Position numbers and translations under genes: made by a program. The notes below the pieces were generated by a model. It ran no database searches and had not been told where the DNA came from. It was given only the letters and a program-made list of their open reading frames with translations. Source: Pandoraea aquatica (GTDB taxonomy: Bacteria > Pseudomonadota > Gammaproteobacteria > Burkholderiales > Burkholderiaceae). From it: a stretch of 64,000 nucleotides of DNA. The stretch is taken from assembly GCF_902459565.1 (NCBI RefSeq), contig NZ_CABPSN010000001.1:1116001-1180000 (forward strand), written 5' to 3'. Shown here in pieces: positions 33,810 to 43,148 of the stretch; positions within the stretch are counted from its first letter, which is position 1, and each line of letters opens with the position of its first letter.

Positions 33810-34952
33810 ATGAAAATCGCCGTCATCGGTGGCGGGCCTGCCGGCCTGTACTTCTCGTTGTTGATGAAACAACGTCATCCGGAAGACGAGATCGTCGTGC
33901 ACGAGCGCAACGCCGCGAACGCCACTTATGGCTGGGGCGTCGTGTTCTCCGATATCGCGCTCGCCTTCCTGAAGGAAGCGGACGAAGCGTTCTTCCGCAA
34001 GTTCACGGCGCATCACACGCGCTGCGACCACATGGAGATCGTGCATCAGGGCGTGCCCGTGCGTCTGTCCAACAACCATTTCTCGCGCACGTCGCGCATC
34101 GATATGCTGCGGGTATTGCAGCAAGCTTGCGCCGAAGCCGGTGTGGAGGTGCGCTATGAGAGCCACGTCACCGATCCGGCGCAGCTGCCAGACGCCGACG
34201 TGATCGTTGCGGCCGATGGCGTGAACAGCGAAGTGCGCACGCGCATGGCCGAACACTTCAGCCCTAGCTTCGACGAGCGTCGCAACAAGTTCGCGTGGTA
34301 CGGCACGTCGCGCACGTTCCATCCTGTGTCGCTCATCTTCCGCCAGACGCCGCACGGCGTGTTCATGGCGCATGCGTACCAGTACAGCCCCGACCGGTCG
34401 ACGTTCCTCGTCGAAGTCGATCCCGACACGTGGCAACGCTGCGGGCTGGACACGGCCACCGAAGACGAAAGCCGCGCCTTCTGCGAACAGATCTTCGCGG
34501 ACGACCTGCAAGGCCATTCGCTGCTGACGAACCGCTCCAACTGGTTCCAGGCACGCGTGGTGAGTAACGCGCGCTGGTCGCACGGCAATGTGGTGCTGCT
34601 GGGCGACGCGTTGCGCAGCGTCCACTTCTCGCTCGGCTCCGGCACGCGCATGGCGATGCAGGATGCCATCGCACTGTTCGAAGCGCTGAGCGCGAACCGC
34701 AGCGATGTGCCCGCCGCCTTCGCGGCCTTCGAGCAGAGCCGTCGCAGTGCCTCGGACCGCTTTCAGGACGCCGCCCGTCGCAGCCTCGACTGGTACGAAT
34801 CCGTCGACACCCGCATGCATCTCGACCCGGTGCGCTTCGCCTACGACTACATGCTGCGCACGGGACGCGTGACGCATGAAGACTTGCGCGCGCGCGATCC
34901 CGAGTTCGTCGCGCAAGTGGAGGCGCTGACCTCGCCGGCGCACGCCGCTTAG
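33810..34952 (+). CDS. FAD-dependent aromatic-CoA monooxygenase (salicylyl-CoA 5-hydroxylase-like)
   Basis: A 380-residue group A flavin monooxygenase. IAVIGGGPAGLYFSLLMKQ at residues 3-21 is the FAD-binding GxGxxG, DADVIVAADGVNSEVR is the DG motif, and NVVLLGDALRSVHFSLGSGTRMAM is the GD motif. ERNAANATYGWGVVFSD and FSRTSRIDMLRVLQ match the N-terminal half of salicylyl-CoA 5-hydroxylase and 2-aminobenzoyl-CoA monooxygenase rather than free-acid hydroxylases. A CoA-thioester substrate made by the neighbouring ligase is therefore likely. AAGGAG precedes the start. It lacks the fused old-yellow-enzyme domain of the bifunctional forms. Confidence 0.87.
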   Translation: MKIAVIGGGPAGLYFSLLMKQRHPEDEIVVHERNAANATYGWGVVFSDIALAFLKEADEAFFRKFTAHHTRCDHMEIVHQGVPVRLSNNHFSRTSRIDMLRVLQQACAEAGVEVRYESHVTDPAQLPDADVIVAADGVNSEVRTRMAEHFSPSFDERRNKFAWYGTSRTFHPVSLIFRQTPHGVFMAHAYQYSPDRSTFLVEVDPDTWQRCGLDTATEDESRAFCEQIFADDLQGHSLLTNRSNWFQARVVSNARWSHGNVVLLGDALRSVHFSLGSGTRMAMQDAIALFEALSANRSDVPAAFAAFEQSRRSASDRFQDAARRSLDWYESVDTRMHLDPVRFAYDYMLRTGRVTHEDLRARDPEFVAQVEALTSPAHAA

Positions 34953-35024
34953 CGACACATCAGGCCATCGCTCAAAAACATCCATAACAAGGCAAAAACG
35001 CCACCCGAGGACAGGAGACATTTC

Positions 35025-36401
35025 ATGGACAAGCACGACACCCGGCACACGTCAGTCGACGTGCGGGACTTCATCAACGCGGCCCCGGTGTCGCGCTTCC
35101 AGATACTGATCAGCACGATGTGTTTCCTGATCGTGGCGCTGGACGGGTTCGACATCGCCATCATCGGCTTCATCGCGCCGCATATCCGCAGCGAATGGCA
35201 GTTGTCGATGGTGTCGCTCGGCCCGCTCTTCAGCGCGGGCCTGCTGGGGCTGATGGTCGGCGCGTTTTGCAGTGGACCGATGGCCGACAGGATCGGACGC
35301 CGCCGGGTGCTGATCCTGTCCGTCGCGTGGTTCGGTGCGGCGAGCGTCGGCGCAGCACTCGCGCCGAACGTCGCATGGCTCATCGCGCTGCGGTTCCTGA
35401 CCGGCCTCGGGCTGGGGGGCGCGATGCCCAACGCGATCACGCTCACGTCCGAGTTCAGTCCCGAACGTCGTCGTGGCACGCTGCTCACGCTGATGTTCTG
35501 CGGGTTCTCGCTCGGTTCGGCGCTGGGTGGCGTGGTGACGGCATATCTGGTGGCGGGCGTCGGCTGGCGCGGGCTGCTCGCGATTGGCGGACTGCTGCCG
35601 CTCGCGCTCGTGCCGGTGCTGTGGTTCACCTTGCCTGAATCGGTCCGCTTTCTCGCCATCCGTGGCGGCACGCAGGCGCAAATCGCCGCGACGCTCAAGC
35701 GTGTGGCACCCGGCCTTGTCGTGGCCGGTCAGACGTACACCGCTGCTGACGACCGCCTGCCGTCCTCGCCCGTCGTGCAACTGTTCCACCGCGATTACCG
35801 GCGCGGCACGCTGCTGCTCTGGCTGGCGTTCTTCATGAGCCTGTTGCTGCTGTACCTGCTCATCAACTGGCTGCCGATTCTCGCGGAACGCAGCGGGCTG
35901 ACGCTCAAACAGGCGTCGATGTTTGCCGGGCTGCTACAAGGAGGCGGTGTGCTGGGCGCGATTGTGCTGGGCGTGCTGATCGATCGCTTCCATCCGTACA
36001 AAGTGGTCGCGGTGGCCTACTTGTTTGGGGCGGCCTCGCTGGCGTCGCTGGCGCTGACGGAGAGTCCGGTGTGGCTCGCAGCGGGCATCTTCATCACGGG
36101 ATTCTGCGTAAGCGGCTCGCAAGTCTGCGCGAACGTGATCGCTTCAGCGTATTACCCGACGTCGAATCGGGCGACGGGTGTGGCGTGGGCGTTGGGCATC
36201 GGCCGCATCGGGGCCGTTGCCGGATCGTTCGGCGGGGCACTGCTGCTGGCCGCGGGCTGGAGCAACGCCGGACTGTTCACGATTCTGGCGATACCGGCCA
36301 TGCTCGCGGCACTCGGCATTCTGCTCGCAGGGACGAAGCACCGCCGGGTGGCGCAAGCACCGGACGCGGTCAGCGCGCCGTCGCCGACGGCACTCTCGTA
36401 A
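35025..36401 (+). CDS. AAHS-family aromatic acid:H+ symporter
   Basis: A 458-residue major facilitator with about 12 hydrophobic segments. TM1 has ALDGFDIAIIGFIAPHI, whose DGFD motif characterises the benzoate/4-hydroxybenzoate (BenK/PcaK) family. The loop 2-3 signature is GPMADRIGRRRVL and TM4 has RFLTGLGLGGAMPNAI. The N-terminal segment VDVRDFINAAPVSRFQ is also PcaK-like. AGGAGA precedes the ATG. As the last gene of the operon it presumably imports the aromatic acid that the ligase activates. Confidence 0.9.
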   Translation: MDKHDTRHTSVDVRDFINAAPVSRFQILISTMCFLIVALDGFDIAIIGFIAPHIRSEWQLSMVSLGPLFSAGLLGLMVGAFCSGPMADRIGRRRVLILSVAWFGAASVGAALAPNVAWLIALRFLTGLGLGGAMPNAITLTSEFSPERRRGTLLTLMFCGFSLGSALGGVVTAYLVAGVGWRGLLAIGGLLPLALVPVLWFTLPESVRFLAIRGGTQAQIAATLKRVAPGLVVAGQTYTAADDRLPSSPVVQLFHRDYRRGTLLLWLAFFMSLLLLYLLINWLPILAERSGLTLKQASMFAGLLQGGGVLGAIVLGVLIDRFHPYKVVAVAYLFGAASLASLALTESPVWLAAGIFITGFCVSGSQVCANVIASAYYPTSNRATGVAWALGIGRIGAVAGSFGGALLLAAGWSNAGLFTILAIPAMLAALGILLAGTKHRRVAQAPDAVSAPSPTALS

Positions 36402-36419
36402 CGCGGCAAGCAGAAACGA

Positions 36420-36457
36420 GAAAGCGCGCGGATATCGTCGATATCACGCGCGCTTTC
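36420..36457. terminator. Hairpin between convergent transporter and ligase genes
   Basis: Perfect arms GAAAGCGCGCG/CGCGCGCTTTC enclosing a second inner pair GATATC/GATATC. It lies between two convergent genes. No T tract follows, so a terminator function is likely but not classic. Confidence 0.65.
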
Positions 36458-36489
36458 GGGACTTCCGGGAGTCAGCGGAATATGCGGCC

Positions 36490-37728
36490 TCAGTCGTAAG
36501 CCCGCGCATCCTCCACCAGCTTGCCATCGGTCGGCAGCGACCCAACGGCGACGAAATCCACCTCACCGCGCAATCGCGTCACGTCACGCAACGTCTCTTG
36601 CAGACGTGCCGCCAGTCCATCCGGCGGCGTGTCGTTCGTCTCGCACAGCAGACGCATCCGGTCGTCACCCACCCGCCCTTCCACCCGCAGACGCAACCGC
36701 ACCAGCTCCGGATAGCGTTTGCCGATCTCGCCGATTTGCCCGGGATGTACGAACATGCCGCGCACCTTCACTGTCTGATCCGCACGCCCGAGCCAGCCTT
36801 TGAGACGCATGTTCGTGCGCCCGCAAGGACTGATGCCCGCCTCCACCGCCGACAGATCGCCGGTCGCGAAGCGAATCAGCGGGTAATCCGGGTTGAAGTT
36901 CGTCACCACGACTTCGCCGATCTCCCCCATCGGTACCGGCTTCGTGCCGCCCGGCTCGACCAGTTCTACCAGCACGTTTTCGTCGACGATCAGCCCCGCC
37001 TGCGCATCGCTCTCGAAGGCGATCAGCCCCAGATCGGCCGTGCCGTACAACTGACGCGCCGTAATCCCCCGGCCGTTGAACCACTCGCGCAACGACGGCG
37101 GCAACGCTTCGCCCGAGAGCGTCGCGCGACGGATGCAACTGAGGTCCGCCCCGGCCGCCTCGCCCTTCTCGATCAGAATCTTCAGGAACGACGGCGTGCC
37201 CGCATACGCGCCCGGCTTCAGGTGCCGGATGGCTTCCAGTTGTAGCTCCGTCTGCCCCACGCCAGCGGGGAACACGCAACACCCCAGCCGTGCCGCCCCC
37301 GTCTCGATCATCATGCCGGCGGGCGTGAAGTGATACGAATAGGTGTTGTAGACCAGATCGCCCGGACGCAGCCCCGCCGCATACATCGCCCGTGCGAAGC
37401 GCCACCAGTCACTGCCACGCCCGTCCGGCTCGTAGATCGGACCGGGTGACTGGTAGACGTGCGCGAGGCCGCTCACGGGCGTGGCGTTCAGACCGCCCAG
37501 CGGCGGATGACGCACCTGAAACGCCGCCAGATCCGATTTGCGCGTGACGGGCAACCCGGCGAGCGCGTCGCGCGAGTCGATCTCGCCCGCGTCGATATCG
37601 CTCAGTGCCTCGGAAAAGTAGGCGGCATGCGTGCGGGCATGCGAGACCTGCGCCGGGAGCGCCGCCAGCAACGCCTTCTCGCGAACCTCTGGCGCACGGA
37701 TTTCCAGCGTGTCGAAGTAATCGTTCAT
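36490..37728 (-). CDS. Phenylacetate-CoA ligase family protein
   Basis: A 412-residue PaaK-like ligase. It has YQSPGPIYEPDG as the loop that corresponds to the PaaK SSGTTG region (unusually without Ser-Gly-Thr), YNTYSYHFTPAG and AYAGTPSFLKIL. It also has ARQLYGTADLGLIAFE (A5-like), LIRFATGDLSAV (A7) and GRADQTVKVRGMFVHP (hinge). The expected catalytic lysine near the C-terminus is in TDGKLVEDARAYD. It is the last gene of the minus-strand LIV operon. Substrate could be a phenyl- or alkanoic acid imported by that system. Confidence 0.8.
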   Translation of the reverse strand: MNDYFDTLEIRAPEVREKALLAALPAQVSHARTHAAYFSEALSDIDAGEIDSRDALAGLPVTRKSDLAAFQVRHPPLGGLNATPVSGLAHVYQSPGPIYEPDGRGSDWWRFARAMYAAGLRPGDLVYNTYSYHFTPAGMMIETGAARLGCCVFPAGVGQTELQLEAIRHLKPGAYAGTPSFLKILIEKGEAAGADLSCIRRATLSGEALPPSLREWFNGRGITARQLYGTADLGLIAFESDAQAGLIVDENVLVELVEPGGTKPVPMGEIGEVVVTNFNPDYPLIRFATGDLSAVEAGISPCGRTNMRLKGWLGRADQTVKVRGMFVHPGQIGEIGKRYPELVRLRLRVEGRVGDDRMRLLCETNDTPPDGLAARLQETLRDVTRLRGEVDFVAVGSLPTDGKLVEDARAYD

Positions 37729-37796
37729 ATCAACGGATCAACGATGAGGATTGACGAAGATTCACGAGCGGGCGACCCGCTCGGGCAGGCAAGCGT

Positions 37797-38609
37797 TCAG
37801 GCAATCCAGCGCTTGCGCCGCCGGTAACTCTTGACGTTGCGAAAACTCCCCGCACTGCTCGCCCCGTCTTTGGCGATGCCCAGATAGAACTCCTTGACGT
37901 CCTCGTTATCGCGCAGCGACGTCGCATCGCCATCCATCACGACACGCCCGTTCTCGAGGATGTAGCCGTAGTCCGCATAACGCAGCGCGGCCATCGTGTT
38001 CTGCTCGGCGAGCAGGAAGCTGACGTTCTCGCGCTGATTCAGGTCGCGCACGATCGTGAAGATCTCTTCGACGATCTGCGGCGCGAGCCCCATCGACGGC
38101 TCGTCGAGCAGGATCATCGATGGCTGCGCCATCATCGCGCGCCCGATGGCGCACATCTGCTGCTCGCCACCGGAGGTGTAACCCGCCTGCGACTTGCGCC
38201 GCGTCTTCAGACGCGGGAAGTACGCGTAAATACGCTCCAGCGCGTGCTGCTGCGCACTGCGCGACGCGTGCCGTACATAGCCGCCCGTGAGCAGATTCTC
38301 TTCGATGGTCAGATGCCCGAAGCAGTGACGTCCCTCCATCACCTGAATCACGCCACGCTTGACCAACCCGTTGGGCGTCAGTTGCTCGACACGCTCACCG
38401 CGATAGTCGATGGTGCCCTTCGTCACCTCGCCTCGCTCCGCGTGCAGCAGGTTCGAGATGGCCTTGAGCGTCGTGCTCTTGCCCGCGCCGTTGGCCCCGA
38501 GCAGCGCCACGATCTTGCCCTCGGGCACGATCAGCGACACGCCTTTGAGCACCAGAATGACGTGGTCGTAAATGACTTCGATGTTGTTGACGCGCAAACT
38601 CGCTTCCAT
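37797..38609 (-). CDS. LIV-type ABC transporter ATP-binding protein (LivF-like)
   Basis: A 270-residue ATPase. Walker A is GANGAGKST (about residues 38-46), the signature motif is TSGGEQQM, and Walker B is MILLDEPSMGLAP followed by an H-loop replaced by LAEQNT, as in LivF. The C-terminal 25 residues (SYRRRKRWIA) are basic and outside the usual LivF end. It sits between the binding-protein gene and the PaaK-like ligase gene, with short gaps, in the operon 45131-36490. Confidence 0.9.
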   Translation of the reverse strand: MEASLRVNNIEVIYDHVILVLKGVSLIVPEGKIVALLGANGAGKSTTLKAISNLLHAERGEVTKGTIDYRGERVEQLTPNGLVKRGVIQVMEGRHCFGHLTIEENLLTGGYVRHASRSAQQHALERIYAYFPRLKTRRKSQAGYTSGGEQQMCAIGRAMMAQPSMILLDEPSMGLAPQIVEEIFTIVRDLNQRENVSFLLAEQNTMAALRYADYGYILENGRVVMDGDATSLRDNEDVKEFYLGIAKDGASSAGSFRNVKSYRRRKRWIA

Positions 38610-38670
38610 GCATCACTCCGAAATCGGTGCTGCCGGTGCCAATGACCGGCAGCAGATCCTCAACCCTTCA

Positions 38671-40005
38671 TCAGCCCTTGAAGCAGGCAGGCGTAATGCC
38701 CTTTTCCTTGGCATATTGCTTGGCCGACGCTTCGAACAACGGGTGAATCAGACGGCGATTGCCTTCGATCCAGTCGGACACCATCACCCACTTGGTGCCA
38801 TCCCATTGCTGGATGCGGACCTTGCCCGAGCCTTCGTGGTCCTCGCAGCTCGTCTTGATGTCCGGCAGCAGGCCCGTCGCGCCCAGCGCCTTCAGGCGCG
38901 CCGCGTCGATGTTCAGGTTCTCGAACGCCCAGCGCACCTGTACCGGCGTCGACACCTTGCCCTTGCCGAACTTGTTCTGCGCGGTGTTCAGCGCTTCGAC
39001 CGTCGCCACCGCCGCCGAGACGCCACGGTTGTAAAGCACCGAGCCCACCTTCGACGGGTCCTGCATATTCCCCTTGCCCGCGCCGTAGACCACCTTTTCG
39101 ATGTCGGCGATCAGCGGCACCTGCTTACCCGCCACGTTCCACGTCGCACTCATGTAGCCCTTGGCGGCCGGACCTGCGGGAATCGTGTCCTCTTCCGAAC
39201 CGGCCCACCAGCTGCCGATGATCTTCTCGCGCGGATAGCCGACCTTCTGCGCTGCCTTGAGCGCCGTCTGGTTCATCACACCCCAGCCCCAGAACACGAC
39301 GTAATCCGGGTTCTCCTGACGAATGCGCAGCCACTGCGCGCCCTGTTCGTTACCCGGGTGCGCGACCGGAATCTCGATCAGGTTGAACTTGTTGATCTTC
39401 GATTCGGCCTGCATCGCGACAATCGGCTCCTTGCCATACGCCGAGTCGTGATACAGGAAGACGATCTTCTTGCCGTTGAGAGAGCCGCCGTTCTTGTCGG
39501 CGAGGAACTTGATGATGGCGGACGCCTGCATCTGGTAGGTCGTCACCAGCGGGAAGGCCCACGGGAACACGGTGCCATCCACCGCGTCGGTGCGCCCGTA
39601 CCCCATCATGACGAGCGGCACCTGATCGGTCGCGGTCTTGTCGATCAGCGCATAGGAGATGCCCGTCGCCATCGTGTGATACGCCGTGCCCTTCGTCACC
39701 GGGTTCTTGCCCTTGAGACGCTCGTAGCACTCCACGCCCTTGGCGTTGTTGTACTCGGTCTCGCACTCTTCCCACGTGAGCTTCACACCGTTCACGCCGC
39801 CGTTCTTCAGGTTCACGTATTGCAGATAGTCGATGAACCCGCCGTAGAACGATTGCCCGTTCGCGCCATAAGGGCCAACGCGATAGTCAGCCAGCGCGAT
39901 GAACTGATCGTTCGACTGTGCGAACGACGTCCCCACCGCCCCCGTGCCGAGCGCCAGCGCCAACGCCAGCGAGCCCAACGATGTCGTCAACTGTTTCGTG
40001 TTCAT
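38671..40005 (-). CDS. Periplasmic substrate-binding protein of LIV-type transporter
   Basis: A 444-residue exported protein. The N-terminal signal peptide has a hydrophobic core at about residues 8-25 and probably cleaves after SFAQ. The mature part has the type I periplasmic-binding fold (IALADYRVGPYGANGQSFYGGF, VVFWGWGVMNQTALKAAQKVG, SVLYNRGVSAAVATVEALN). Several cysteines (CETEYN, VECYER, SCEDHEG, ACFKG) could form two disulfides. This class binds amides, branched amino acids or aromatic and fatty acids. Neighbouring acyl-CoA ligases favour an organic acid over an amino acid. Confidence 0.88.
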   Translation of the reverse strand: MNTKQLTTSLGSLALALALGTGAVGTSFAQSNDQFIALADYRVGPYGANGQSFYGGFIDYLQYVNLKNGGVNGVKLTWEECETEYNNAKGVECYERLKGKNPVTKGTAYHTMATGISYALIDKTATDQVPLVMMGYGRTDAVDGTVFPWAFPLVTTYQMQASAIIKFLADKNGGSLNGKKIVFLYHDSAYGKEPIVAMQAESKINKFNLIEIPVAHPGNEQGAQWLRIRQENPDYVVFWGWGVMNQTALKAAQKVGYPREKIIGSWWAGSEEDTIPAGPAAKGYMSATWNVAGKQVPLIADIEKVVYGAGKGNMQDPSKVGSVLYNRGVSAAVATVEALNTAQNKFGKGKVSTPVQVRWAFENLNIDAARLKALGATGLLPDIKTSCEDHEGSGKVRIQQWDGTKWVMVSDWIEGNRRLIHPLFEASAKQYAKEKGITPACFKG

Positions 40006-40085
40006 GCTGTGTCTCCATCTGTGGTTTTGTGTGTGACCGAACGTTCACCGGCAACCGAAAACAACGGCCGCCGGCGTGGCAAACC

Positions 40086-41162
40086 TCAATGCGGGAAGGG
40101 CCAGATGCGCAGCTTCTCCTTGGCAATCTGCCAGAGCCGCGCCAGCCCATGCGGTTCGGCAATCAGGAAAAAGATGATGAGACCGCCGAACACCATCAAC
40201 TGAATATGCGAGACGGTGGCGTTGGTGAACGGCAAATGCAGGAAGGTCGCAATCGTCGGCAGCGTACTGTCGAGAAAGATCGGCAGCAGCAGGATGAACG
40301 CCGCGCCCAGAAAGCTGCCGAGAATGCTGCCCACGCCACCGATGATGATCATGAACAGAATGCGAAACGACAGGTCGAGCGAGAAGCCGTCCGGCTCCAC
40401 GGAGCCGAGGTAGCAATAGGCATACAGTGCGCCTGCCACGCCGCAGTAGAACGAACTCACAGCGAAGGCAAGCAGCTTGACCCGCATGAGCGGAATGCCG
40501 ATGACCTCGGCGGCCACGTCCATGTCGCGCACGGCCATCCACGCGCGGCCGATATGCGAGCGCACCAGGTTCTTCGCGATGAGGGCCATCAGGGTCACAA
40601 CGCCCAGCACGAACAGGTATTTGCGCACCGGCGTGTCGACATCCACGCCGAACACCGAAATCTTCTGCGCCGTGATCACCCCCGACGAACTGTTGTTCGA
40701 AAGCCAGGGGAATTTGGTGAGCACCCAGAGCACGAAGAACTGCGCGGCGAGCGTGGCCACCGCGAGATAGAAGCCCTTGATGCGCAGCGACGGCAGGCCG
40801 AACGCAATGCCCACCATTGCCGCACAGACACCGCCGAGCGCGAACGAGGCCAGGATCGGCATGCCTTCGATACGCAGCTGGAAGTTGTACGACGCATAAG
40901 CGCCCACGGCCATGAACGCCGCCGTGCCGAGCGACAGTTGTCCTGCGTAGCCCGTCAGCAGGTTCAGCCCCAACGCCGCGAGCGAGAACACGAGGAACGG
41001 CACGAGGATAGCCGTCAGCCAGTACTCGGAGGCGATCCACGGCAAGATGCCGAACGCCACGACGAGCAGGCTGCAAACGGCGATCCGGTCCTGCCGGATC
41101 GGGAAAATCTGGCTGTCGGCGACGTAGGATGTCTTGAACTGCCCAGCTTCGCGATAGAACAT
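40086..41162 (-). CDS. LIV-type ABC transporter permease (LivM-like)
   Basis: A 358-residue inner-membrane permease with about ten hydrophobic segments. It carries the LivM signatures LGLNLLTGYAGQLSLGTAAFMAVGAY and GVAGALYAYCYLGSVEPDGFSL. The cytoplasmic coupling loop is AVRDMDVAAEVIGIPLMRVKL, and a GGVGSILGSFLGAAFI repeat lies near the end. It is paired with the LivH-like gene 86 bp upstream on the same strand. Confidence 0.91.
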   Translation of the reverse strand: MFYREAGQFKTSYVADSQIFPIRQDRIAVCSLLVVAFGILPWIASEYWLTAILVPFLVFSLAALGLNLLTGYAGQLSLGTAAFMAVGAYASYNFQLRIEGMPILASFALGGVCAAMVGIAFGLPSLRIKGFYLAVATLAAQFFVLWVLTKFPWLSNNSSSGVITAQKISVFGVDVDTPVRKYLFVLGVVTLMALIAKNLVRSHIGRAWMAVRDMDVAAEVIGIPLMRVKLLAFAVSSFYCGVAGALYAYCYLGSVEPDGFSLDLSFRILFMIIIGGVGSILGSFLGAAFILLLPIFLDSTLPTIATFLHLPFTNATVSHIQLMVFGGLIIFFLIAEPHGLARLWQIAKEKLRIWPFPH

Positions 41163-41248
41163 GTATGGCCTCTGCGATGAATGCTTGCGCGTGCTTTCCG
41201 ACTCGAATGATTCGAACGATGCGAACGACCGAAGCGGTCAGCCCCCGG

Positions 41249-42163
41249 TCAAACCCGGTCGATGTGCCGTTCGCCGAACAGCCCTTCCGGGCGCACCAGC
41301 AGGAACAGCAGTGCGAAGACGTAAGGGAACCAGCCCTCGATGCCACCGAAATTCCCGCCGAACTGGCTTTGCAGCAGTTGCGGCACGTAGATCTCCGCGA
41401 GCTTTTCCGCCGCGCCGATGATCAGCCCGCCCACAATCGCGCCGGGAATCGACGTGAAGCCGCCGAGAATCAACACGGGCAGCGCCTTGAGCGCCGTCAT
41501 CGTGAGCGCGAACTGCACGCCATTGCGCGAGCCCCACAGCATGCCCGCCACGAGCGCGACAAAGCCCGACACGCTCCACACGACCACCCAGATGCGCTGC
41601 AACGGAATGCCCAGCGAGAGCGCCGCCTGATGGTCGTCGGCGACCGCACGCAGCGCCCGGCCGATGCTCGTTGCCTTGAAGAACAGGGCCAGCAGCGCGA
41701 CCAGCACCGCCGCGATCCCGGCAGCCGCGAGGTCGAAGCTGCTCACCAGCACACCCGTCGAATCCATGATCGAGGCGATAGGTTCGTCCACGATGCCCAG
41801 CGACAACGGACGCACTTCGTTGCCCCACAGGAGCGGCGCCAGACCTTCGAGGAAGAACGACAGACCGATGGTCGCCATGAAGAGCGTGATCGGCGACTGA
41901 TTCACGAGCTTGCGCAACACGAAGCGCTCCGTCGCCATGCTCATCAGCACCATGACGACGAACGCGCCGATGGCCGCCGCCCACAGCGGCAAGCCGCGCT
42001 CCATGAGACCGACGACCGACAGGGCCGCGAAGTACACCATCGCGCCCTGCGCGAAATTGAACACGCCGGACGCCTTGAAGATCAGGACGAAGCCCAGCGC
42101 CACGAGCGAATACATCACGCCCGAGAGCAGCCCGCCGATCAGGATTTCGAAGAAGAACTGCAT
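41249..42163 (-). CDS. LIV-type ABC transporter permease (LivH-like)
   Basis: A 304-residue permease with about eight membrane segments. GGLLSGVMYSLVALGFVLIFK and VFNFAQGAMVYFAALS at the N-terminus are LivH hallmarks. The coupling loop ALRAVADDHQAALSLGIPLQRIW and SIPGAIVGGLIIGAAEKLAE are also present. It lies 80 bp after livG and ahead of the LivM-like gene on the minus strand. Confidence 0.92.
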   Translation of the reverse strand: MQFFFEILIGGLLSGVMYSLVALGFVLIFKASGVFNFAQGAMVYFAALSVVGLMERGLPLWAAAIGAFVVMVLMSMATERFVLRKLVNQSPITLFMATIGLSFFLEGLAPLLWGNEVRPLSLGIVDEPIASIMDSTGVLVSSFDLAAAGIAAVLVALLALFFKATSIGRALRAVADDHQAALSLGIPLQRIWVVVWSVSGFVALVAGMLWGSRNGVQFALTMTALKALPVLILGGFTSIPGAIVGGLIIGAAEKLAEIYVPQLLQSQFGGNFGGIEGWFPYVFALLFLLVRPEGLFGERHIDRV

Positions 42164-42243
42164 CGATGTCTCCAGTGTGCCAACGCTCAGTCAACTGCCA
42201 TTCGATGTTCGGTGCTCGAGGCTTGCGATGGCCTCCCGAGCGA

Positions 42244-43050
42244 TCACGCCGCTGCCGGCATGCCCTGTGCTGCGCCGAGATAGGCGCGGATCACCTCGGG
42301 GTCGGCGCGCACCTCGGCCGGGGTGCCGTCGCCGATCTTCTTGCCGTAGTCGAGCACCACGACGCGATCGGAGATGTCCATCACCACACCCATGTCGTGT
42401 TCGATCAGCACGATGGTCGTGCCGAACTCTTCGTTCACTTCGAGAATGAAGCGGCACATGTCGCGCTTCTCTTCGAGGTTCATGCCCGCCATCGGCTCGT
42501 CGAGCAACAGCAGCTCGGGCTCGGCGGCCAGCGCACGCGCCAGCTCGACACGCTTTTGCAGGCCGTACGGCAGCCGTCCGACCGGCGTCTTGCGGATGTG
42601 CTGGATTTCGAGAAAGTCGATGATCTCTTCGACCTTGGCGCGATTGGCCATCTCTTCCTGCCGCGCTTTCCCCCACCAGAGAGCGCTGGCCAGCAGTCCG
42701 GCGCGCATGCGGGTGTTGCGTCCCGTCATGATGTTGTCGAGCACGGACATGCCTTTGAACAGGGCGATGTTCTGGAACGTGCGCGCTACGCCCTGCCGTG
42801 CGGCGGACGTCGGATGCATGCGCTGACGCACTTCGCCGCGAAAGACGATCGTGCCCTGCTGCGGGTGATAGACGCCATTGATGACGTTGAGCATCGAACT
42901 CTTGCCCGCGCCGTTCGGGCCGATGATGGCGCGGACCTCGTGCGCCATCACGTTGAACGAGATATCCGTCAACGCCTTGACGCCGCCGAACGACAAGCTG
43001 ATGTGCTGCAAATCGAGCAATACTTCGCCAGTCTTGCGGTGCTCACTCAT
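42244..43050 (-). CDS. LIV-type ABC transporter ATP-binding protein (LivG-like)
   Basis: A 268-residue ATPase. Walker A is GPNGAGKSS, the LivG-specific GVARTFQNIALFKGMSVLDNIMTGR is present, and the signature region reads LPYGLQKRVELARALA. Walker B is LLLLDEPMAGMN and the H-loop is VLIEHDMGVVMDISDRV. The signature motif is PYGLQKR rather than the usual SYGQQRR, a tolerated LivG variant. I chose the ATG at 43050 (AGGAGA upstream); the open frame extends to 43608 inside the previous gene and is not coding there. Confidence 0.91.
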   Translation of the reverse strand: MSEHRKTGEVLLDLQHISLSFGGVKALTDISFNVMAHEVRAIIGPNGAGKSSMLNVINGVYHPQQGTIVFRGEVRQRMHPTSAARQGVARTFQNIALFKGMSVLDNIMTGRNTRMRAGLLASALWWGKARQEEMANRAKVEEIIDFLEIQHIRKTPVGRLPYGLQKRVELARALAAEPELLLLDEPMAGMNLEEKRDMCRFILEVNEEFGTTIVLIEHDMGVVMDISDRVVVLDYGKKIGDGTPAEVRADPEVIRAYLGAAQGMPAAA

Positions 43051-43148
43051 ACCTTCTCCTGCGGCAATGCCCGGCTGGGGGGCGTAGGACGTAACGACCT
43101 GTGGGCCGGGACTCGCGTTTGTCGGGTTCGTCGGGTTCGTCTGTATCG

